Shown here piece by piece: positions 16,370 to 24,216 of a stretch of DNA of 64,000 bases. The notes under the pieces are model-generated. The model worked only from the letters and a program-made list of their open reading frames with translations, was not told where the DNA came from and ran no database searches. Source of the stretch: Aldehydirespirator sp028819505 (GTDB lineage: Bacteria; Actinomycetota; Acidimicrobiia; Acidimicrobiales; Aldehydirespiratoraceae); assembly GCA_965207755.1 (NCBI GenBank), contig OZ242297.1:3224001-3288000 (forward strand), read 5' to 3'. The translations under genes were made by a program, and so were the position numbers. Numbering within the stretch: the stretch's first letter is position 1; each line of letters begins with the position of its first letter.

Positions 16370-17851
16370 GTGCGACCACGCCGGCATCTCGCCACGGCCG
16401 CCGCGACGTGTGCCTTGATCGCGGTGGCGGCGTGCTCGACCGGGCCCAGCCGCAGTTCGGTGCCGGCCCCAGCCGACTGGGCCCCGGAGGCCGGGACCGA
16501 TCCGCTGGCCGGGGCCGACGGCTTCGCGGCGCCGCCCACCGCACTCCTGCCGTCCCCGGAGCCCGCTCCTGCCGGCGGAAACCCGGCGGCGCCGGCCGCC
16601 GGCGGTGAGGGGTCCGCTGCAGGGTCCCTCGGCGGCGGTCTGATCGCGGCGGCGGGCCCGCTCGGCATGCGGCTCCTGGACCCGAGCGGCGAAGTCGTGG
16701 GCCTGCTGGGCCCCGACCAGATCGTCACCCAGCCCACATGGTCGCGCGACGGTCTCCGCCTGGCTGCGACCCTCGTCCATCCGACCACCGGCGCCGCCCA
16801 GGTCGCCGTGGTCGACATCGCCACCGGCGCCGTCGCCACCACGCCCACCAGCAGACCCCACTTCTTCTACTCGTGGAACCATGACGGCTCCCGGCTGGTC
16901 GCATTGGGGCCGGGCCAGACCGGCGGCACCGCGGCCTACATCATGGACGAGACGGGCGCCCCAGCCTCCGACGTCGCGCTCCAAGGCCAGAGCATCTACG
17001 TCGCGTGGGAACCCGGCGGGCGCCGGCTGCTGGTGCATGCGGGACACCAGTTGCTGCTCATCAACGACGTCGACTCGCCGCGGGACAACCAAGACTTCGG
17101 CCTGGTCGGCGTGGACTTCCTGGCGCCGGCCTGGGTGCCCGGCAGTGGCGACTTCCTCTACGTGGACTCCTACGGCCAGGCCCCCGACGGCCTCGGGGAG
17201 GAGGAACTGCTGGACAGGAGGTCCGCCACCAGCCCGCAGCTGCTGCGCCGCAGCACCGGCGCCGGCGACATCACCGACCTGGGGCCCGCCGGCCTGTACA
17301 CGATGCTGGCGGTCCACCCCTCCGGCGACCGCGCCGCCGTCTCATCGGCCTCTCACGAGCGGCCGGCCCCCGGCGGCGACGCTGCCGGGAAAGCCTCGAT
17401 TCCGGCGTCCGGGTCGGCGGCCGGCGTCCCGGCCGGCGCCGTGCAGATCGTCGACCTCGCCACAGCCGAGCGCATCACCGTCCTCGACAGGATCGGGCTC
17501 TGGCTCGAGTGGAGCCCGGACGGTCGCCACCTGCTGATCGCGGCCGGCACGGACGACCCCGGCGGCATGGGAATGTCCTGGCACGTCTGGGACGGCCGGC
17601 AGTCCTACGAACTCGCCCGGTTCGCCCCCACCGAGACCTTCTTCCGCAACTACCTGTCGTTCGCGGACCAGTACAACGAGACGCCGCGCCTCTGGTCGCC
17701 CGGCAGCGACGCGATCACCTTCGGCGCCAGCACCGTCGACGGCGACATCACCGCGGTCGCCCGTCTCAGCGACGCCGGCGCCGTGACGAGCCTCGGGCCC
17801 TCCGACGTGTCGTTCTGGAGTCCACCCCGGCCCGACGACGGGCTACCGTGA
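16370..17851 (+). CDS. Lipoprotein with WD40-like beta-propeller
   Basis: Starts GTG 16370, 7 nt after TACGGT. A signal peptide ends LIAVAACSTG (lipobox). After a Pro/Ala/Gly linker to about residue 90, the rest is built from recurring blades such as PTWSRDGLRLAATL, YSWNHDGSRLVAL, VAWEPGGRRLLVH and LEWSPDGRHLLIA, the TolB/PD40 type. It probably sits on the outer face of the cytoplasmic membrane as a scaffold. Its stop overlaps the next gene (GTGA), suggesting one transcript with the creatininase-family enzyme. No enzymatic motif seen. Confidence 0.8.
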   Translation: MRPRRHLATAAATCALIAVAACSTGPSRSSVPAPADWAPEAGTDPLAGADGFAAPPTALLPSPEPAPAGGNPAAPAAGGEGSAAGSLGGGLIAAAGPLGMRLLDPSGEVVGLLGPDQIVTQPTWSRDGLRLAATLVHPTTGAAQVAVVDIATGAVATTPTSRPHFFYSWNHDGSRLVALGPGQTGGTAAYIMDETGAPASDVALQGQSIYVAWEPGGRRLLVHAGHQLLLINDVDSPRDNQDFGLVGVDFLAPAWVPGSGDFLYVDSYGQAPDGLGEEELLDRRSATSPQLLRRSTGAGDITDLGPAGLYTMLAVHPSGDRAAVSSASHERPAPGGDAAGKASIPASGSAAGVPAGAVQIVDLATAERITVLDRIGLWLEWSPDGRHLLIAAGTDDPGGMGMSWHVWDGRQSYELARFAPTETFFRNYLSFADQYNETPRLWSPGSDAITFGASTVDGDITAVARLSDAGAVTSLGPSDVSFWSPPRPDDGLP

Positions 17852-18645
17852 CATCCATGCCCAACGCACGCAGCCGCCGCCTGGAGGACCTCAGCGGCCC
17901 GGAGATCTCGGAACGGATCACCGGGTCGTCGGTGATCGTGCAGCCCATCGGCGCGGTGGAGCAGCACGGCCCGCACCTGCCGCTGGCGGTCGACCACGTG
18001 ATCGCCCACGAAACCGCCGCCGCGCTCGTCGCCGAGCACGGCGACGACTGCGACCTGTGGCTGCTGCCCACCCTGTCGGTGTCGAAGTCCAACGAGCACG
18101 CCTGGTCGCCGGGAACTCTGTGGCTGTCGGCGGAGACGCTGCTGGCGGTGCTGCGCGACATCGGCCGCAGCGTCGCTGCCACCGCGGCCCGCCGCCTCGT
18201 GTTCCTCAACGGCCACGGCGGCAACTCGGCCCTGCTCAACGTGGCCTGCCGCGAGATCCGCCTGCAGCACGGGCTGATGACGTTCCTCGTGCATCCGTTC
18301 GTGCCCGCCGACCACGGCGGCACGTCACCCGAGACGGAGATGGGCATGGGCATCCACGGCGGGCACCGCGAGACGTCGGTGTTCATGCACCTGCGGCCCC
18401 ATCTGGTGCACCTCGAGAAGGCGGAACGGGCCGTCCCCGACGGTCTGGCCCAGAACCGGCACGTGCGCTTCGGAGGCCTGGCGTCGTTCGGATGGCTGTC
18501 GAACGACTTCGGGCCGGACGGCCACATCGGCGACCCGACCGGCGCCGACGCCGAGGAGGGCAAGCTGCTGTTCGAGACCGCTGTCGCCCTGCTCGGCGAG
18601 CAGATGGCCGAGATCGCCGCCTTCGACTTCGGCCGCGGGCCTTAG
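17848..18645 (+). CDS. Creatininase-family amidohydrolase
   Basis: Around 265 residues with the family's metal ligands: PIGAVEQHGPHLPLAVDH, FLNGHGGNSALL and GIHGGHRETS. Family members include creatininase, MftE of the mycofactocin pathway and formamide hydrolases of pyrimidine synthesis. No mycofactocin genes are in this window. The start overlaps the previous stop by 4 bp; ATG 17857 is an alternative. Followed by a strong hairpin terminator. Confidence 0.85.
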   Translation: MTSMPNARSRRLEDLSGPEISERITGSSVIVQPIGAVEQHGPHLPLAVDHVIAHETAAALVAEHGDDCDLWLLPTLSVSKSNEHAWSPGTLWLSAETLLAVLRDIGRSVAATAARRLVFLNGHGGNSALLNVACREIRLQHGLMTFLVHPFVPADHGGTSPETEMGMGIHGGHRETSVFMHLRPHLVHLEKAERAVPDGLAQNRHVRFGGLASFGWLSNDFGPDGHIGDPTGADAEEGKLLFETAVALLGEQMAEIAAFDFGRGP

Positions 18646-18670
18646 GAGGTTCCTGCCGCCGGACGCGGGA

Positions 18671-18696
18671 GGGACCGGGGCGAGAACCCCGGTCCC
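18671..18696 (+). terminator. GC hairpin between convergent genes
   Basis: A perfect 10-bp stem (GGGACCGGGG / CCCCGGTCCC) with loop CGAGAA, followed by CCCTCT. It lies 25 bp after the creatininase-family stop and 54 bp before the stop of the convergent ProX gene, so it could serve both strands. Confidence 0.65.
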
Positions 18697-18749
18697 CCTC
18701 TAGAGCCTGGGGGCGGGCCCCGGCTCAGCTGGTCCCGCTGGACGCTGCG

Positions 18750-20033
18750 CTAGGACGGGATCCAGGCGCTCCAGGTGGCCTCGTTGGCGGCGATCCAGTC
18801 CGCCGCGGCCTCCTCGACGCTCTTGCCGTCGTTGTCGATCGCGCCGAGCATCGACACCTGGTCGGCGGTGCTGTAGTTGAAGTTGTGCAGGAACTCCCAG
18901 GCGGCGGGAGCGCCGTCTTCGAGTCCCGCCCACACGATCTTGAACAGATTGTCCGGCGGGTAGTACTTGTTCCCGTCGGGATCCAGCGGGAGTTCCAGCT
19001 CGACGAGATCGAAGCTGCTGAACGCCACATGCGGTGTCCAGAAGTACGCCAGCACTGCATCCTCGCGAGCGAAGGCCGCATCGAAGGATGCCAGCAGCGC
19101 CTCCTCGGAGCCGGCGTACACGAGTTCAAGGTGCAGTCCGAAGTCGTCGATGAGGTCCTGCTCGAAGGACACCCAGCTCGGGTCGCCGTGCAGGATCTGC
19201 CCTGCGTCGCCCGTCTCTGCGGTGGCGAACAGAGCGGCCAGCGCGGGATCGGTGAACCCTTCCGCGCTGGCCAGCGCGGGGTTCTCGTCGATCATGTAGC
19301 CGGGCAGGTACCAGCCGATCTGGCCGACGGGACCGAGCAGCCCGGCGTCCACGACGTTGCCGTCGGGGTTGTCGATGAAGTCGGCCCGGTTCTGGATGTG
19401 GCCCGACGGCCACACCTCGAGCGAAGCATGCAAGTCGCCGGTGTTGATGGCCGCCCACTGGGCGTTCTCGTCCAGGTCGGTGATCTCCACGTCGTAGCCG
19501 ATGTGCTCGAGGAGCTGGGCGGCGACCTGGATGTTGGCGGCCGAGCCGTTCCACGGGTTGGCGATCAGCTGGATCGTGGTGATCTCGCCGAGGTCGGGGC
19601 CGGCCATCCCCTCCTCGGCCGCCATCAAGGCCGCCTCAGCCTCAGCAGCCGCCGCGGCCGCCGCGGCCGCGTCCGCAGCAGCCGCGGCCGCAGCCGCGGC
19701 CGCCTCGGCGAGCTGGGCCTCGAGATCGGCCAGCATGGCGGGGTCTACGCCCGCCTCGGTCTCGGCCATCGCAGCCGCCAGGGCCGCCTCAGCCTCAGCA
19801 GCCGCGTCCGCCGCAGCAGCAGCCTCAGACGCGGCCGCGGCCGCGTCCGCCTCAGCCGCGTCGGCCTCGGCCTGGGCAGCCGCCGCGTCAGCCGCGGCCG
19901 CGTCGGCGTCGGCTTGCGCCTGCGCGAGGGCGGCGGCGTCCGCGCTCGTGTCTCCGGCGTCGTCGCCGCAGGCTGCGGCCATGAGGCCGAACACGGCAAG
20001 CACCGCGATCGGCTTCCATAGCGATCTGGTCAT
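18750..20033 (-). CDS. Glycine betaine-type ABC substrate-binding lipoprotein (ProX/OpuAC) with long alanine-rich coiled coil
   Basis: A signal peptide ends GLMAAACGDD (lipobox). Residues of about 30-145 are an almost uninterrupted Ala/Asp/Glu stretch with heptad character, predicted here as a coiled coil or rigid stalk, which is unusual in this family. The OpuAC domain then starts at ITTIQLIANPWNGSAANIQVAAQLL and contains the expected aromatic-rich pocket stretches (WPSGH, GWYLPGYM, YFWTPH). It is divergent from the proV-proW genes 115 bp away, with which it forms an importer for betaine-like compounds. Proximity to the carnitine-type operon makes carnitine or gamma-butyrobetaine a plausible ligand. 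Confidence 0.87.
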   Translation of the reverse strand: MTRSLWKPIAVLAVFGLMAAACGDDAGDTSADAAALAQAQADADAAAADAAAAQAEADAAEADAAAAASEAAAAADAAAEAEAALAAAMAETEAGVDPAMLADLEAQLAEAAAAAAAAAADAAAAAAAAAEAEAALMAAEEGMAGPDLGEITTIQLIANPWNGSAANIQVAAQLLEHIGYDVEITDLDENAQWAAINTGDLHASLEVWPSGHIQNRADFIDNPDGNVVDAGLLGPVGQIGWYLPGYMIDENPALASAEGFTDPALAALFATAETGDAGQILHGDPSWVSFEQDLIDDFGLHLELVYAGSEEALLASFDAAFAREDAVLAYFWTPHVAFSSFDLVELELPLDPDGNKYYPPDNLFKIVWAGLEDGAPAAWEFLHNFNYSTADQVSMLGAIDNDGKSVEEAAADWIAANEATWSAWIPS

Positions 20034-20088
20034 CAGGGGTCCCTCCAGTCATGTCGGTGCCGCAGCGCGCGGCCGAACTGAGGGCGCC

Positions 20089-20148
20089 ATTATGGCACCG
20101 TATCGGCGCCATGTGAAGGGCCAGCCTCGCAGCCACTACATTGGCCCG
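20089..20148 (+). promoter_or_regulatory. putative proV promoter
   Basis: TACATT (20137-20142) lies 6 nt before GTG 20149, with a weak -35 TGAAGG 17 nt further upstream. Two direct GGCGCCAT blocks lie above it and could bind a regulator. This is the divergent region shared with proX. Confidence 0.4.
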
Positions 20149-21222
20149 GTGGTGACCACCGAGCAGACGCCCCTGGAGTGCCACGAGATCACCAAGGTGT
20201 TCGGCGACAACGTAGCCGCGGCGCGCAGCCGGCTCGCCGACGGCTGCGACCGGCAGACGGTCCTCGACCAGACCGGCTGCCTGGTGGCCGTGCGGGACGC
20301 GACGTTCTCGGTGGAGCGGGGAGAGACCTTCGTCGTCATGGGCCTCTCCGGCTCCGGGAAGTCGACCCTGATCCGCTGCCTGTCCCGGCTGATCGAGCCG
20401 ACCAGCGGGACCGTGAAGATCGACGGCACTCCGATCGGCGGCCTGGACGACCATGAGTTGAGGGAGCTGCGACGGCAGCGCCTGTCGATGGTGTTCCAGC
20501 ACTTCGGGCTGTTCCCCCACCGCAGGGTGATCGACAACGTCGCCTTCGGCCTCGAGATCCAGGGCGCGGCAAAGGCCGACCGGTACGAGCGGGCTCTGGA
20601 GGTGCTGTCGGTGGTGGGCCTGGGCGACTGGGCCGACCACTTCCCCCAGCAGCTCTCCGGCGGCATGCAGCAGCGGGTGGGCCTGGCCCGGGCTCTGTGC
20701 GTGGAGCCGGAGATCCTGTTCTTCGACGAGCCGTTCTCGGCGCTCGACCCGCTGATCCGCCGCGACATGCAGGACGAGTTGCTGTCCCTTCAGGCCACGA
20801 TGAGGCGGACGCTGGTGTTCATCACCCACGACTTCCATGAGGCGCTCAAGCTCGGCGACCGCATCGCCATCATGAAGGACGGCGAGTTCGTCCAGGTGGG
20901 GACACCGGAGCAGATCGTGTCGGCGCCGGCCGACGACTATGTGCGCGAGTTCACCGAGGACGCCCCCAAGACCAGGGTGATAACCGTGGGCTCGGTGATG
21001 CGGCCGCTGGACGGCGAGGCGCCGGCGGGAGCGCCGGTGAGCCTCGATGCGGTGCTCGACGACGTTCTGCCCCGGCTGCTGGCCAGCCCCGCGGCGCTCC
21101 CCGTGGCCGACGCTCAGGGCGACGTGGTCGGCACCGTCGACCGCGATCGGGTGGTCGACCTCCTGGGTGAGAACTCCCGGTCCGGCGCGGCGGGCGCGGG
21201 CCGGAGCACCGGCCGGCCATGA
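20149..21222 (+). CDS. proV: Glycine betaine/carnitine-type ABC transporter ATPase
   Basis: Full ATPase of about 357 residues. It has an early KVFGDN, a LVAVRDATFSVERGE stretch, Walker A GLSGSGKST, signature LSGGMQQR, Walker B ILFFDEPF and switch His FITHDFHEA, the pattern of OpuAA/ProV. The C-terminal regulatory region holds a CBS-like half (SPAALPVADAQGDVVGTVDR). The start is taken at GTG 20149 or the adjacent GTG 20152. The stop overlaps the permease start by 4 bp. Confidence 0.88.
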   Translation: MVTTEQTPLECHEITKVFGDNVAAARSRLADGCDRQTVLDQTGCLVAVRDATFSVERGETFVVMGLSGSGKSTLIRCLSRLIEPTSGTVKIDGTPIGGLDDHELRELRRQRLSMVFQHFGLFPHRRVIDNVAFGLEIQGAAKADRYERALEVLSVVGLGDWADHFPQQLSGGMQQRVGLARALCVEPEILFFDEPFSALDPLIRRDMQDELLSLQATMRRTLVFITHDFHEALKLGDRIAIMKDGEFVQVGTPEQIVSAPADDYVREFTEDAPKTRVITVGSVMRPLDGEAPAGAPVSLDAVLDDVLPRLLASPAALPVADAQGDVVGTVDRDRVVDLLGENSRSGAAGAGRSTGRP

Positions 21223-23348
21223 CCGCCGCGGCGCCGCCGGCCACCGGGTCATCCGCAGTCGCCGGCGCGGTCGAGGCTCGGCTGGCGCTCGACCGGCGGC
21301 GGCGGACCCGCTCGCGCAGCGAGCTGGCGGTGGGGATCGCCATCGTCGTCGCCGCCCAGCTTGCGCTCAGCGCGGTGGGCGGATTCCCCGAGTCGTGGGC
21401 CGTCGGTCTGGCCGACTGGATCGACGACGCCCGCCGGTGGGTGATCAACAACCAGACGACCCACTGGAGCTTCTCCTTCGTCTTCAACCCGATCAGCGAC
21501 TCCATCGACTGGGGGCTGCGCACCGTCGAGCGCTTCCTGCTGTGGCTGCCGTGGTACGTGGTGGCCGCCGCCGGGGGCATGGTGGCCGCCGCCGCGTTGG
21601 GGATGCGGGCCGGGCTGCTGGCCGCGGCCGGGGTCATGTACTTCGGGGCCATCGAACTGTGGTCCGAGAGCCTCCAGACGGTGGCGTTGATGACGGTGGC
21701 GGTGGGCATCTCGGTCGCCATCGGCGTTCCGGTCGGGATCGCCTCGGCCCGCTACGACCGGCTGCGGCGGAGCCTGAGACCCCTGCTGGACGCCATGCAG
21801 ACCCTGCCCGCGTTCGTGTACCTGATACCCGTGGTGCTGCTGTTCGGCGTCGCCCGCGTGCCGGCCATCATCGCCACCGTGGTCTACGCCCTCCCGCCGG
21901 TGATCAGGCTCACCGACCTGGGCATCCGTACGGTCTCGCCAGCCACCGTGGAGGCGGCCGAGATGTTCGGCGCCACGCCACGCCAGACGCTGCTCAAGGT
22001 GCAGCTCCCCCAGGCGCTGCCCAGCGTGCTCACCGGCATCAACCAGACGATCATGATGGCACTGAGCATCGTGGTGATCGCGGCGCTCATCGGGGCCGGG
22101 GGCCTGGGCCAGGTGGTGCTGGAATCCCTCAGGCGGCTCTTCGTGGGGCGGGCGCTGGAGGCCGGGCTGGCCATCGTGGTACTGGCCATGCTCATGGACC
22201 GCGTCACCCACGGCGCCGCGGGCCTGGGCGCCCGCCGCCGGCGGCTCCGCCTGATGCCCGACTCCCTCGAGCGCCTGGGGTTCGTGAGAGCGATCGAGGC
22301 AGCGCTGGGATCAGCGGACCGGGCGCTGTGCACGCTGGGCGCCCTGCTGGCGCGGCCCCTGCGCGACGCACCGGGTCTCGCCTCGCTGGCCCGGCGCCCC
22401 CGCTGGGTGCTGGGGCTCCTCGCCCTGGCAGTGGCCACACTCGTCAGTGCCGTTGTCGGGCGGCCCGGATTCCCGTCGGCCATCTCCTTCTCGTTCGCGC
22501 CGGCCATCGACTGGCTGGTGGACTGGGTGAGGGACAACCTCTACGAGATCGGCGGGACCTGGTTCGGGACCGGCTGGTTCAGCGACTCCATCACGATCTA
22601 CGCGGTGACGCCGCTGCGGGAACTGTTCAGCGCGGAGTTGGCCTGGCCGGTGGTGGTGCTGGCGGTGGCGCTGGCCGGGTGGCGGCTGGGCGGCGCCCCG
22701 CTGGCCGCGTTCTGCACTGCCTGCGTGGCCGGCCTGGGGTTCCTCGGGATGTGGACGCTGTCGATGGACACTCTGGCCCAGGTCATCGTGGCCGTGGTCA
22801 TGGCCATCGTCTGCGGCATCCCCCTCGGCGTCCTGGCGGCCCGAAGCGACCGCTTCGAGCGGATGCTCAAGCCGGTGCTCGACTTCCTGCAGACCATTCC
22901 CAGCTTCGTGCTGCTGGTGCCCGTGATCATCATGTTCAACGTGGGGCGGATACCGGGGATCATCGCCTCGGTGCTCTACGCCCTGCCGGCCGCGACCCGG
23001 CTCACCAATCTGGGCATCCGCGGGGTCGAGGGCGAGGCCACCGAGGCGTCGAGGGCCTTCGGCGCCACCCGGGGCCAGACGCTGCGCAAGGTGCAGCTGC
23101 CGCTGGCCGCGCCGAGCATCATGGCCGGCATCAACCAGACGGTGATGCTGGTGCTGGCCATGGTAGTGATCGCCGGACTCGTGGGGGGCGGCGGCCTGGG
23201 GCTGGAGACGGTGAAGGGACTGAGGCGCACCGACTCGGTCGGCTCGGGCTTCGTGGCCGGCCTGGCCATCGTGCTGCTGGCGATGCTGCTCGACCGCCTG
23301 CTCCAGGCCTGGACGAGGCGGTTCACCCCGGTGGAGGGCGGCCCCTAG
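21219..23348 (+). CDS. proW: Double-length ProW permease (two fused betaine-type permease domains)
   Basis: A protein of 709 residues containing two consecutive permease modules. The first coupling loop reads EAAEMFGATPRQTLLKVQLP followed by GINQTIMMALS; the second reads EASRAFGATRGQTLRKVQLP followed by GINQTVMLVLA. Each is preceded by a periplasmic/amphipathic segment and membrane helices (SFVFNPISDSIDW in the first; SFAPAIDWLVDW in the second). Normal ProW is about 300-350 residues and works as a homodimer, so the fusion supplies both halves as a pseudo-heterodimer. It overlaps proV by 4 bp. Confidence 0.88.
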   Translation: MTAAAPPATGSSAVAGAVEARLALDRRRRTRSRSELAVGIAIVVAAQLALSAVGGFPESWAVGLADWIDDARRWVINNQTTHWSFSFVFNPISDSIDWGLRTVERFLLWLPWYVVAAAGGMVAAAALGMRAGLLAAAGVMYFGAIELWSESLQTVALMTVAVGISVAIGVPVGIASARYDRLRRSLRPLLDAMQTLPAFVYLIPVVLLFGVARVPAIIATVVYALPPVIRLTDLGIRTVSPATVEAAEMFGATPRQTLLKVQLPQALPSVLTGINQTIMMALSIVVIAALIGAGGLGQVVLESLRRLFVGRALEAGLAIVVLAMLMDRVTHGAAGLGARRRRLRLMPDSLERLGFVRAIEAALGSADRALCTLGALLARPLRDAPGLASLARRPRWVLGLLALAVATLVSAVVGRPGFPSAISFSFAPAIDWLVDWVRDNLYEIGGTWFGTGWFSDSITIYAVTPLRELFSAELAWPVVVLAVALAGWRLGGAPLAAFCTACVAGLGFLGMWTLSMDTLAQVIVAVVMAIVCGIPLGVLAARSDRFERMLKPVLDFLQTIPSFVLLVPVIIMFNVGRIPGIIASVLYALPAATRLTNLGIRGVEGEATEASRAFGATRGQTLRKVQLPLAAPSIMAGINQTVMLVLAMVVIAGLVGGGGLGLETVKGLRRTDSVGSGFVAGLAIVLLAMLLDRLLQAWTRRFTPVEGGP

Positions 23349-23360
23349 GGCGGGCAGCCG

Positions 23361-23409
23361 GAACTTCAATGAGTTAGCCACCCCAGAGGTGGTCAACTCA
23401 TTGAAGTTC
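23361..23409. terminator. long inverted repeat between convergent genes
   Basis: GAACTTCAATGAGTT pairs perfectly with AACTCATTGAAGTTC. CCACC/GGTGG continue the stem after a two-base mismatch, around loop CCAGA, giving a stem of about 22 pairs. It lies between proW (ends 23348) and caiD (ends 23413, opposite strand). It is probably a bidirectional terminator; no T-run is present. Confidence 0.6.
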
Positions 23410-23412
23410 GGT

Positions 23413-24216
23413 TCAGTGGCCCTGCCAGCGGGGGGCGCGGCCCTCGGTGAAGGCCCTGGGGCCTTCGGCGGCGTCCTCGGAGACCAGCATGGCCTCGTAG
23501 GCGTCCAAGTCGCCGGAGCGCAGCAGCTCGAAGGCTCGGGGCAGCGGCAGATGCCGGGTGCGGCCGCGGATCTCACCGATGGCGACCACCGACAGAGGCG
23601 CGGCCTCCGCTACCCGGGCGGCCAGGGCGCGGGTCTCCGTTAGGAGATCGGACGCATCGACCACGGAGTTGACCAGTCCCCATCGCAGTGCCTCGGCCGC
23701 ATCGAGACGCCGGCCCGCGTAGAGGACCTCGTTGGCCACGACAGGCGGGAGCATCCGGGGCAGGCGCACCGACGCGGTGTCGGGCACTATCCCCAATGAG
23801 GCCTCCGGCAGCCAGAAGCGGGCGTGCTCGGCGACCACCACGAGATCGGCGGCCAGCACGATCTCGAAGCCGCCGCCCACAGCCATGCCGTTGACTGCGG
23901 CGATCACCGGTTTGAGCAAGCCGGGCAGTTCGCCGAAGCCGCCGAAGCCGCCCTCGCCGTAGTCGGCTTCGAAGTCCTCGCCGCCGGCCGCGGCATTGAG
24001 GTCCCAGCCGGCCGAGAAGAACCGGTCGCCGGCGCCGGTGAGTATCGCGACCCGCATGTCGGGATCGTCGCGGAAGGCGGCGAACACCCGGCTCAACTCA
24101 CGGCTGGTGGCCGCGTCGATGGCGTTGGCTTTGGGACGGTCGAGGGTGACTTCGAGCACCGGCCCGTCGGCGACCGCCGTCACCGCGCCAGTCGGAGCGA
24201 TCTCACTCATGGTCAA
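23413..24216 (-). CDS. caiD: Carnitinyl-CoA dehydratase-like enoyl-CoA hydratase
   Basis: Crotonase-fold protein of 267 residues. Besides family features (NGMAVGGGFEIVLAADLVV, FWLPEASLGIVPD) it has the CaiD-specific segment FSAGWDLNAAAGG followed by a GEGGFGGFGE stretch, then RMLPPVVANEVLYAGRRLDAAEALRWGLVN and SEDAAEGPRAFTEGRAPRWQG. These match what I know of E. coli CaiD closely. It would interconvert crotonobetainyl-CoA and carnitinyl-CoA. Last gene of a four-gene minus-strand operon; its start overlaps the acyl-CoA synthetase stop by about 8-14 bp. Confidence 0.85.
   Translation of the reverse strand: MTMSEIAPTGAVTAVADGPVLEVTLDRPKANAIDAATSRELSRVFAAFRDDPDMRVAILTGAGDRFFSAGWDLNAAAGGEDFEADYGEGGFGGFGELPGLLKPVIAAVNGMAVGGGFEIVLAADLVVVAEHARFWLPEASLGIVPDTASVRLPRMLPPVVANEVLYAGRRLDAAEALRWGLVNSVVDASDLLTETRALAARVAEAAPLSVVAIGEIRGRTRHLPLPRAFELLRSGDLDAYEAMLVSEDAAEGPRAFTEGRAPRWQGH

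Noticed and set aside
16151..17317. N-terminal extension of the binding-lipoprotein frame upstream of ATG 16150
   Set aside because: The extension is antisense to the beta-propeller gene and has no pattern; the signal peptide with lipobox starts at 16150.
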